Below, in pieces: positions 1 to 6,304 of a stretch of 9,988 nucleotides of DNA. A program made the position numbers and the translations under genes. The notes below the pieces were generated by a model. That model did not search any database. It worked only from the letters and a program-made list of their open reading frames with translations, and was not told the origin of the DNA. This DNA is from a bacterium (lineage in GTDB: Bacteria; Verrucomicrobiota; Verrucomicrobiia; Limisphaerales; J093): assembly GCA_021784265.1 (NCBI GenBank), contig JAJXTA010000047.1, positions 1-9,988 of the forward strand, in the 5' to 3' direction. Every line of letters begins with the position of its first letter. Position 1 is the first letter of the stretch.

Positions 1-956
1 TTCTCCCGGCGAGCGGCATCGTGGTCCAGGAAATCATAGGTCCCGGGTACGGTGGGGCGAAACTCGATCACCGTCGCGGCCCCGGGAGAAACCAGCACGG
101 TTTGCAGCCCGCGTTGGGGCGGGTTTTGCAGGCTGCCGTTGCGATAGACCCGGCGGAGGACGGTGCCGATCACGTGGAACGAAGAAAGCAAGTCCGGACC
201 CGCGTTGCCGAAAAAGAGCCGCACCCGGTCGCCGGTCTGGGCGCGCAGGGCGTCGCGAAAGAGCATGGCGCCCGAGGCGCCATTGAACACCACGAACTGG
301 GGTTGTTCGGCCATGGCGTCGGCGTGCGAGTACTGGAGCTGGCGGGTGCCCGGTGGTCCATTGGTGGCATAGACTTCACTCTGCATGATGTAGAACTCCC
401 GTTGGGCGGCCGGGAGGCCGTTGGTCGGTTCGACCAGGATCAACCCAAACATGCCGTTGGCAATGTGATCGATCATGGGCGGAACCGCGCAGTGATAGAC
501 GAACAAACCGGGATCGCGCAGCCGCAGCCACGCCCGGTGGTGTTCGCCGGGCGCCACCGTCAGCAGCGGCGCGCCGCCCCCAGGCCCAGTGGCGGCGTGG
601 AAATCCACGTTGTGCGGCATCCCGGTGGTGTCGGTGTTGGTGATCTGGACCTCCAGCCAATCGCCGGCCCGCACGCGAATGAAAGGGCCCGGCACATGGT
701 CGTTGAAGGTCCAAAAGGGGTACTGCTGCCGGGTGGTGAGCGACAGGAGCCGGTGGGTGGTGCGCAGGGGCACCACGACGATGGCCGGGTGGTGGCGGCT
801 GATCGGGGCCGGCACCTGGGGGGCGTAGGTGAGCTCGGCCTCGATCCGCGGCGGGGCCGCGGCCACCGGCACGGCGTTCACCAAGGTGCTGGCGGCGACC
901 AGGGCGAGCCACGCCTGGCGCTGCGGCCGCCGCGCCGCGGAAACGTTCGCGTTCAT
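1..956 (-). CDS. nirK: Copper-containing nitrite reductase, class II (AniA-like), 3' end cut by window edge
   Basis: The product should reduce nitrite to nitric oxide in the periplasm. I translated this frame by hand: 318 complete codons before the left edge. Residues 1-35 look like a Sec signal peptide (Arg-rich start, hydrophobic stretch about 15-33). Two cupredoxin domains follow. MPHNVDFHAATGPGGG (about 113-128) supplies type 1 Cu ligand H115, catalytic D118 and type 2 ligand H120. VYHCAVPPMIDHIANGM supplies H155 (type 2), C156, H164 and M169 (type 1). FHVIG carries H261, equivalent to the catalytic His255 of the Alcaligenes/Achromobacter enzymes, and H312 in FLDHDAA is the third type 2 ligand, 51 residues later as in that family. 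The Cys-to-His spacing of 8 and the short interdomain loop match AniA-type class II NirK. Some 20-40 C-terminal residues, or a fused domain, lie outside the window. ATG 956 is chosen because of the signal peptide and promoter spacing. Confidence 0.93.
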   Translation of the reverse strand, partial: MNANVSAARRPQRQAWLALVAASTLVNAVPVAAAPPRIEAELTYAPQVPAPISRHHPAIVVVPLRTTHRLLSLTTRQQYPFWTFNDHVPGPFIRVRAGDWLEVQITNTDTTGMPHNVDFHAATGPGGGAPLLTVAPGEHHRAWLRLRDPGLFVYHCAVPPMIDHIANGMFGLILVEPTNGLPAAQREFYIMQSEVYATNGPPGTRQLQYSHADAMAEQPQFVVFNGASGAMLFRDALRAQTGDRVRLFFGNAGPDLLSSFHVIGTVLRRVYRNGSLQNPPQRGLQTVLVSPGAATVIEFRPTVPGTYDFLDHDAARRE

Positions 957-961
957 GCGCC

Positions 962-990
962 AGCTTACGCCCGCCGGCCGAATAAAGCAA
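962..990 (-). promoter_or_regulatory. Sigma70-like promoter of nirK, predicted leaderless
   Basis: On the minus strand TTGCTT (985-990) and TAAGCT (962-967) are separated by exactly 17 bases. Only five bases (957-961) separate the -10 box from the ATG at 956, so the expected transcription start falls on or beside the A of the start codon. No Shine-Dalgarno sequence is visible, which fits a leaderless transcript. This is a consensus match only; the TSS is inferred. Confidence 0.5.
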
Positions 991-1001
991 GGTTAGCCTT
1001 G
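988..1001. promoter_or_regulatory. Inverted repeat overlapping the nirK -35 box (candidate operator)
   Basis: CAAGG-TTAG-CCTTG is a perfect 5-bp inverted repeat with a 4-base spacer. It shares three bases with the -35 hexamer of the predicted nirK promoter, a classic position for a repressor or an upstream activator. It lies in the only AT-rich patch of the 957-1099 gap. It does not match the FNR consensus TTGAT-N4-ATCAA well, so the regulator is unknown. A weak transcription-stopping hairpin for the upstream operon is the alternative reading. Confidence 0.35.
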
Positions 1002-1050
1002 TAAAATTCGCGCGCGACGCCGGGCCGGGACGCGAGGAGGGCGCGCCGGT

Positions 1051-1070
1051 CCGCGGGCCCGGCCCCGCGG
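1051..1070. terminator. GC hairpin between the pilus operon and nirK (weak terminator candidate)
   Basis: CCGCGGG and CCCGCGG form a perfect 7-bp stem with a 6-base loop, starting about 30 bases after the stop codon of the ATPase gene. No T tract follows on the minus strand, so a canonical intrinsic terminator is not supported. In such GC-rich DNA a stem like this can also arise by chance. Confidence 0.22.
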
Positions 1071-1099
1071 CGGTCTCCGGAGGACGGGAGGCGGGCGGC

Positions 1100-2854
1100 T
1101 TACTCGGTCGGGGCGGACTGCTTGATGCGGCGGGTGAGGCGCTGCATCTCGGCGACGGGGACCAAGCCAGCCTGGACCTTGGTCCAGCCGCGCTCGCGCA
1201 GGGGGCGCCAGCCGTGTTGGCGTGCCAGGGCGCGCAACTGGCCGGTCTTGATGTCCGGGCCGAGCAGATCCGCAATGTCTTCGGTCATCACGAAGAACTC
1301 GTAGATGGCCACCCGGCCGCGGTAGCCCTGCTGTTGGCATTCGGTGCAACCGCGTCCGCGGAAGGCGCGGACCTCGTTTGGTGGGAGCCGCAGGGCGGCC
1401 GCCGCCTCTTGCCGCAGATCGTCCGGGAGGGCGAGGTCGGGCTCCAGGCAGTGAGGACAGAGACGCTGGGCCAGGCGCTGGGCGATGCTGCAGACCAGCG
1501 AGGCGCCGAGCAGGAAGGGGTCGATGCCCATGTCTAACAGCCGGGTCAGGGCGCTGATGCTGTCATTGGTGTGGAGGGTCGAAAAGACCAAGTGGCCGGT
1601 CTGCGCGGCGCGGACGGCAATCTCAGCGGTCTCGCCGTCCCGGATTTCACCGATGAGCACGACGTCGGGATCATGGCGGAGGACGGAGCGGAGGCCGCTG
1701 GCGAAGGTCAACCCCACCTCCTCGCGGGTTTGGATTTGAACGATGCCCTCCAGTTGGTATTCGACCGGGTCCTCGATGGTGATGATCTTGCGCTCTTCGT
1801 CGTTCGCGCGGGCCAGGGCGGCGTAGAGGGTGGTGGTCTTGCCGCTGCCGGTGGGGCCCGTGAGCAGGACCAAGCCCTGCGGCAGCTCGGTCAGCTCGGC
1901 GATGAGGGCCTCCTGGTCGGCCTCCATGCCCAGATGGCTGAACTCGAGGAAGAGGCTCTGCCGGCCTAAGATGCGGAGGCAGACGCCTTCGCCATGTTTG
2001 GTGGGGATGATCGACACGCGCAGGTCGTATTCCTCACGCTCGGTCTTCATGCTGATCCGGCCGTCTTGCGGCAAGCGCTTTTCCGCGATGTTCAGGCTGG
2101 CCATGATTTTGAGCCGGGAGACGACCGCCGGGTAGAGCTGGCGCAGGCCCTCGGGCATCGGCACGGCGTGCATCATGCCGTCGATCCGGTACCGGAGCTT
2201 GATGCCGGACTGGTACGGTTCGATGTGGATGTCGGTGGCGTGGAGGCGCAGGGCCTCGGAGAGGATCTCGTCCACGTACTGGGCGATGCTGGCATCCTTG
2301 GCGACGTTGGCCTCGCTCTCGGCGCTGGGCGGCCCGGCGGCCAGATCGAACACGACATCCTGGCTGGCCTCCCCGAGGCCGCGCTCCTCCCGCAAACGGT
2401 GGACCGTATCCGCCCCCAAGCCGAACCGTTGCTGAAGCACGGCGCGCACGCAACTGGGCGTGGTGAGCGCCACCTGGAGCTTCTTGCCCAGCAAGAGGCG
2501 GAGGTTGGCCAGGGTGGACTGTTTGGGGGGCTCGGAAAAGGCCAGTGTCAGCGTGTCGGCCGCTTGGGCCAGCGGGAGGACGCGGTGGTTGAGGATGATC
2601 TTGAGCGGGACCAACTCGAGGTTGGCCGATGGGAACTCGGCGGCGGTGAGCTCCACGAAGTCGAGGCGGTGGAGTTCGGCCAGGGCGCGGTAGGTGTCCG
2701 CTTCCGAGGCATGGTTGAGGTGGAGGATGGCGGTGTGCTGCGGGACACGCAGACGGCGTTGGCGCCGGCGCACCGCTTCCAGTTGCTTCTCGGTCAGTTT
2801 CCCTTGCGCCAAGAGCAGGTCGCCCACCTCGCGGTGGTGGTTGGTGGTCTCCAT
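1100..2854 (-). CDS. PilB/GspE-family assembly ATPase (type IV pilus / type II secretion)
   Basis: Cytoplasmic hexameric ATPase that powers pilin or pseudopilin assembly; 584 aa, the normal length for PilB/GspE. Residues 1-140 are a T2SSE_N/MshEN-like N domain (GDLLLAQGKLTEKQLEAV at 11-28). The C-terminal motor contains Walker A GPTGSGKT (333-340), the Asp box ITIEDPVEYQ (358-367), Walker B DPDVVLIGEIRD (395-406) and the His box TGHLVFSTLHTND (419-431). A tetracysteine zinc site is formed by C466, C469, C503 and C506, which marks assembly ATPases rather than PilT retraction ATPases. It is the last gene of the five-gene operon: its ATG is three bases after the TAA of the upstream HR-domain gene, with no ribosome binding site, so translation is probably coupled. 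PilB and GspE cannot be told apart here because no pilin or platform gene is adjacent. Confidence 0.95.
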   Translation of the reverse strand: METTNHHREVGDLLLAQGKLTEKQLEAVRRRQRRLRVPQHTAILHLNHASEADTYRALAELHRLDFVELTAAEFPSANLELVPLKIILNHRVLPLAQAADTLTLAFSEPPKQSTLANLRLLLGKKLQVALTTPSCVRAVLQQRFGLGADTVHRLREERGLGEASQDVVFDLAAGPPSAESEANVAKDASIAQYVDEILSEALRLHATDIHIEPYQSGIKLRYRIDGMMHAVPMPEGLRQLYPAVVSRLKIMASLNIAEKRLPQDGRISMKTEREEYDLRVSIIPTKHGEGVCLRILGRQSLFLEFSHLGMEADQEALIAELTELPQGLVLLTGPTGSGKTTTLYAALARANDEERKIITIEDPVEYQLEGIVQIQTREEVGLTFASGLRSVLRHDPDVVLIGEIRDGETAEIAVRAAQTGHLVFSTLHTNDSISALTRLLDMGIDPFLLGASLVCSIAQRLAQRLCPHCLEPDLALPDDLRQEAAAALRLPPNEVRAFRGRGCTECQQQGYRGRVAIYEFFVMTEDIADLLGPDIKTGQLRALARQHGWRPLRERGWTKVQAGLVPVAEMQRLTRRIKQSAPTE

Positions 2855-2857
2855 GTC

Positions 2858-3583
2858 TTAGTGGGCGGCAGCGGCCCGCGCGCTTCGTGGGCCGTGGGGT
2901 TGGGTGCGAGTGACCGGGGTGGAGGGAGGGGCCGCTGCCTTAGCGGGCGGGGCGGGGCCGCCGTGCCCCGGACCGGCCGCGGCCGCTGTTGGGGGTGGAG
3001 TGGGAGCGGCGGCCGGGGCCGCCGCCGCGACCGGGAGCACCACCGTCGTGGCCAGGGAGCCATTGCCGCGGGCGGGCACTTCCAGGGTCTGCATCTGATC
3101 AAACTGCAGGACATTCGTCCGGCCGGTCGAGTTCGTCAGGGTGAGGGTGCGGACGTCGATGCGCTGGATGACGAGGTCGGCGACCACCGTGGCGCCGTTG
3201 GTCAGGACCAGGGTGGCATCGCCATACCGGATGTAAGCCAACCGCACGTCCGACGAGGAGGTGTAACACCCCTGATAGAGCAACTGGATTTGCTTGGTTT
3301 GCGGGGGCTGGGCTGGCGGCGGCGGTTGGAAATAGAGGGTGTAGAAAGGGTCCACGACGTTCGTCGCGGTGGCCAGCCGGGCGAGCGGCGGCACGGCGAA
3401 CCAACCCACCACGTGACCGTCGGGTCCGATCCGCCCCGCCGCCGCGGCGTGGGATTCGAGGGGCCGCAGGGCGGGCATAGCCCCGCCCAGGTGAGCCGTG
3501 GCGGCCAGCAGCACGAGCACCAGGCCGGCCAGTAACACCAGGGACAACCAGAGCCTCCGTTCCAAGTAGGACGTCATGGCCAC
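2858..3583 (-). CDS. PilP/GspC-like inner-membrane periplasmic connector protein with Ala/Pro tail
   Basis: Probable bitopic inner-membrane protein, 241 aa. A short N-terminal segment is followed by one membrane helix (about 10-28). A periplasmic domain at about 78-165 begins DPFYTLYFQPPPP and shows a GspC-HR/PilP-like beta pattern: LLYQGCYTSSSDVRLAYIRY, then GDATLVLTNGATVVADLVIQ and RIDVRTLTLTN. In known systems this domain links the PilN/PilO (GspL/GspM) platform to the secretin N domains. From about 183 to the end the protein is low-complexity Ala/Pro with scattered basic residues, with no PDZ or second folded domain. The first start is GTG 3583, with ATG 3577 two codons later; neither has a good Shine-Dalgarno. 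It sits seven bases after the PilO-like gene and three before the ATPase gene. The assignment rests on domain pattern and operon position; primary similarity is weak. Confidence 0.75.
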   Translation of the reverse strand: MAMTSYLERRLWLSLVLLAGLVLVLLAATAHLGGAMPALRPLESHAAAAGRIGPDGHVVGWFAVPPLARLATATNVVDPFYTLYFQPPPPAQPPQTKQIQLLYQGCYTSSSDVRLAYIRYGDATLVLTNGATVVADLVIQRIDVRTLTLTNSTGRTNVLQFDQMQTLEVPARGNGSLATTVVLPVAAAAPAAAPTPPPTAAAAGPGHGGPAPPAKAAAPPSTPVTRTQPHGPRSARAAAAH

Positions 3584-3590
3584 GCTGGGA

Positions 3591-4448
3591 TTAGGGGTCG
3601 TCGCGGTCCACGGGCGTCACCTCTTGCGGGGCGGTGACGAAGCCGCTGACCGTGAGCTGCAGGTCCACCTCGTGCGGGTGTTCGGGCGAGTGTTTGCGGA
3701 GGAGGATTTGGCGGATAAAAAGGGGGGGCTTATTGGTCAGGGTGGTGGCCAAGCCCAGAACCGCGAGCTCACTGGGCCGTAGCGGCAGGCTCGCCAGGAA
3801 GCGGCTGACCGCTTGCATGTCGCCGACGAGCTCCAGTTGCATGGGCATCTCATAGAGCACCCGCGCGCGGTCGGTCCCGGCCAGGTGCGGGATATGAGGC
3901 AGTTGGTAGAGGGCCTGGATGGTGCCGACCTGGCATTCGACGGCGGTCAGGAGGAGCTGATAGGCCAGGGCCAGCCGCGGCCAGAGCATCGCCGGCTGCG
4001 GCACATCCACCACGAATTCCGGCAACCCGTTGGTCGAGCTGGGTGCCAAGGTCGTACCCTTGGCTTTCGCCGCGGTCATCAACTGGGCGATGCGCGCCAG
4101 GCGTTCGTTCTGGTAGTCGATGAGCTGAAACGGGGCGGTCATCCGGCGCTGGACGGCGGGTGGGAGTTGGAGGCGGCCCCCGACCAGTCGTTCGGCGGTC
4201 TCCAGGTTGGTCGCTTGCCGCTTCAGATCCAGGAGTCGCTGTTGACAGTTCTCCAGGTCCAGGCCTTCGGTGGCCGTGCTGGCGCGGTTGGTGGCCAGCA
4301 GCCGATTCCAGTCGGCGGCCAGCGGGCGGTCCAGCGCGGCCGCCCGGTGGGCCAACGGCCGGAACACGGTGAGGTAGTAGATGCCGAGGACCAGCCCGCA
4401 AATCACCGAAAGGGAGGGGACTCGTTGGCTCTGGGAGAGGCGGGGCAC
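3591..4448 (-). CDS. PilO/GspM-like inner-membrane alignment protein (Amuc_1100-like)
   Basis: Predicted bitopic inner-membrane protein, 285 aa. The layout is a membrane helix at about 11-28 (SLSVICGLVLGIYYLTVF), a helical coiled-coil-prone stretch at about 35-90 (NCQQRLLDLKRQATNLETAERL) and an alpha/beta periplasmic domain at about 105-272. MPMQLELVGDMQAVSRFLASL (201-221) matches the PilO/GspM pattern in which a beta strand and 'G-x-hydrophobic' lead into the Phe-Leu helix. PilO-type proteins pair with PilN to form the inner-membrane alignment complex. Position and architecture also resemble the Amuc_1100 pilus-associated protein of Akkermansia; orthology is inference. The start is GTG 4448, five bases after the stop of the PilM-PilN gene, because no in-frame ATG occurs before the membrane helix. 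There is no Shine-Dalgarno, so re-initiation is likely. Confidence 0.8.
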   Translation of the reverse strand: MPRLSQSQRVPSLSVICGLVLGIYYLTVFRPLAHRAAALDRPLAADWNRLLATNRASTATEGLDLENCQQRLLDLKRQATNLETAERLVGGRLQLPPAVQRRMTAPFQLIDYQNERLARIAQLMTAAKAKGTTLAPSSTNGLPEFVVDVPQPAMLWPRLALAYQLLLTAVECQVGTIQALYQLPHIPHLAGTDRARVLYEMPMQLELVGDMQAVSRFLASLPLRPSELAVLGLATTLTNKPPLFIRQILLRKHSPEHPHEVDLQLTVSGFVTAPQEVTPVDRDDP

Positions 4449-4453
4449 GGGCG

Positions 4454-6304
4454 TCAGCGGTTAGTGGCTCCGGGCGAGGCGGGAGCCGAGCCGGGGCGCG
4501 GCCGGGCGCCCGCCGTCCCGCGCTTGCGTTCGCGTGGCGTCGGGAGGGGCTGGCCACTGTGGGTTGGGTTGGCGGGCAAATCGTCGCGGGCCAGCTCGAT
4601 GGCGATGGCGAACCAGTGGTTGGTGATCGACACCCTCGGGTCCACCAGGTTCTGTTTGCGCTCCGGGGGGAGGGCATCCACTTTGGCGAACAGCGGCTCC
4701 CGTTTGAGGTCCTCGACCACCTGGCTGAACACCCCGCGGGCATCCTCCCCCTCCGCCGGGGAACACAGCTCGGCCACGAATTCCCGGCCCGCCGGCAGCG
4801 AGTTAGTGGGGAAGAGCGAGGTGGTGAGAGGCGCTTGGTTCGTGGCGGGCAGGGGCAAGGTGGTGCCGGCAAAGTAACTGACCGGGTCGGCGAAGAGGAG
4901 GTACCAAAAATCCTTGTTGCCCCGTACCTCCTGCAGCGCGGCGAGGGTGCGCAGCGTCTCCATCGTCTCCCGTTGCCGTTGCAGGACCGGCCGGATCTGG
5001 TCGTACTCGGCGCTCAATCGACGGGAGAGCAGCTCGACCGTGTGCGCCACCTCGAGGGCATTCCGAGTCTTGGCGGCCAGGGCCTCCTTGCGGTGACAGA
5101 GGCGAGCCTTTTGCCAGGTGCCGACGGCCAACACCACGGCAACGGTCAAGAGCAGGAGGGCGTTCGTCAACTGGACGCGCTGCCAGAAACGCCGCCGCGT
5201 CCGGTGGGCGCGCAGGCCGGTGGGCAGGAGCGAGACCCGGGCGGCGGTGCGTCCCAGGGCCTGCCGCGCCACGCCGTAGGCGACCCAATACTGGGTCATC
5301 GGCCAATCACCCTCTCCTTCCGGGTCCGCGGGCCAAGGCTCGAAGCGGAGTTGGCCCCAACGGTTAAGAAACTCGAAGAGCCCCTCCTGCGCGGCACCCC
5401 CACCGCAGACAAAGACCGGCAAACCGGCCAACGACAACTCCGCCTCCGGGTTGTCCTCAATCCACTCGGTGACGGTGCGGCGCAACTGGGTTTGCCAGTC
5501 CTGGAGGACCGCCGCGAATTCGGGCACCGCCCCCGGGCCGGTCAGGAGGTTGGTCGAGCGCTTCAGCAGCTCAGCTTCATCCACCCCACAGCCGCGGCAC
5601 TTGGCCAGGACCTCGGTGAATTGGTTGCCGCCCAGGGGGAAACTGGTGGCGAAGACGCCCTGGCCGTGTGCCCGGATGGCGACGACGGTGTTGTTGGCCC
5701 CTAGATCCACCAACACCGCGTGCGAGGGGAGGGGCAGCACCGCCTGGCTGGCCGCGAAGAGGGCCTGGCCGGCCGGGGCGATCTCCAAGAGGGCGGCGGC
5801 GCCGGCCTCAGGGTTGGCTCCCTCCTCCGTGCCGGTGAATTGCTGAATCTGGGACCACACTTCGTCGGCTTGGGAGAGAATAATCCAGTGCGGGTTCTGG
5901 TATCTGCCGAACGGCTTGAGCGGGGCGAAGTCGTGCAGCAGGCTGCCTTCGGCCAAGCCGCTGAGCCGGGCCACCTCGCCCTCGATGGTCTTGGGGAGGT
6001 CCTGGGCGGTGGTGGCGGGGAGCTCGACGAGCTGGTTGATGACCCGATGCTGGGGCAACACCAGCGCCACGTCGTGCGGTCCCAACTGGGGCATGAGCGT
6101 CTGCAGGTGCTCGTGGATCTCCTCCGCCGCCAGCAGCCCTTCTTCCTGCAAGTCGATGGTCTGGCGATGGACGACGCTGGTCCGCCCGAACAGGGCCTCG
6201 ACCACCAGGAGCTTGCACCACCGGCTGCCCGGGTCGATGACCAGGAGCCGTTGACCCGCCAGGGGTAGCAGCCAGTGCAGACCAGGCGCGACGGCGTCGG
6301 CCAT
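4454..6304 (-). CDS. PilM-PilN fusion protein (GspL-like), type IV pilus assembly
   Basis: 616 aa protein joining a cytoplasmic actin-like PilM domain to a membrane-anchored PilN-like part, the arrangement found in GspL. Actin-fold motifs are phosphate 1 (LLVIDPGSRWCKLLVVE, about 20-36), phosphate 2 (HAVLVDLGANNTVVAI, about 195-210) and the adenosine loop (LPVFVCGGGA, about 295-304). VSLLPTGLRAHRTRRRFWQR (357-376) matches the PilN N-terminal 'INLLP' peptide that docks on PilM, followed by basic residues and one membrane helix (about 379-396). A helical segment (about 400-460) and an alpha/beta periplasmic domain (about 463-572) come next. The C-terminus (575-616) is a basic Pro/Arg-rich tail that looks disordered. 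It probably recruits the ATPase on the cytoplasmic side and pairs with the PilO-like protein in the periplasm. ATG 6304 overlaps the secretin stop codon (TAATG), with a good ribosome binding site upstream. Confidence 0.9.
   Translation of the reverse strand: MADAVAPGLHWLLPLAGQRLLVIDPGSRWCKLLVVEALFGRTSVVHRQTIDLQEEGLLAAEEIHEHLQTLMPQLGPHDVALVLPQHRVINQLVELPATTAQDLPKTIEGEVARLSGLAEGSLLHDFAPLKPFGRYQNPHWIILSQADEVWSQIQQFTGTEEGANPEAGAAALLEIAPAGQALFAASQAVLPLPSHAVLVDLGANNTVVAIRAHGQGVFATSFPLGGNQFTEVLAKCRGCGVDEAELLKRSTNLLTGPGAVPEFAAVLQDWQTQLRRTVTEWIEDNPEAELSLAGLPVFVCGGGAAQEGLFEFLNRWGQLRFEPWPADPEGEGDWPMTQYWVAYGVARQALGRTAARVSLLPTGLRAHRTRRRFWQRVQLTNALLLLTVAVVLAVGTWQKARLCHRKEALAAKTRNALEVAHTVELLSRRLSAEYDQIRPVLQRQRETMETLRTLAALQEVRGNKDFWYLLFADPVSYFAGTTLPLPATNQAPLTTSLFPTNSLPAGREFVAELCSPAEGEDARGVFSQVVEDLKREPLFAKVDALPPERKQNLVDPRVSITNHWFAIAIELARDDLPANPTHSGQPLPTPRERKRGTAGARPRPGSAPASPGATNR

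Noticed and set aside
988..995. CAAGGTTA repeated at 9908-9915 near the start of the sulfotransferase-like gene
   Set aside because: An 8-base match within 10 kb is not unexpected by chance, and the second copy lacks the inverted-repeat partner.
21..1004. 327-codon plus-strand frame opposite nirK
   Set aside because: The minus-strand frame carries every NirK copper ligand at the correct spacing; the plus frame is its shadow.
376..1275. 299-codon minus-strand frame spanning the ATPase end and nirK
   Set aside because: It is out of frame with both the ATPase (zinc-site region) and NirK, and its translation is low-complexity Pro/Ala/Arg.
1994..3535. 513-codon plus-strand open frame
   Set aside because: It lies opposite the ATPase and PilP/GspC-like genes, whose motifs are unmistakable. 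The translation is rich in G, R, H, D and V with no recognisable domain, typical of an antisense frame in GC-rich DNA.
3813..5704. Two overlapping plus-strand frames of 354 and 381 codons
   Set aside because: Both are antisense to the PilO-like and PilM-PilN genes, overlap each other and show no motif.
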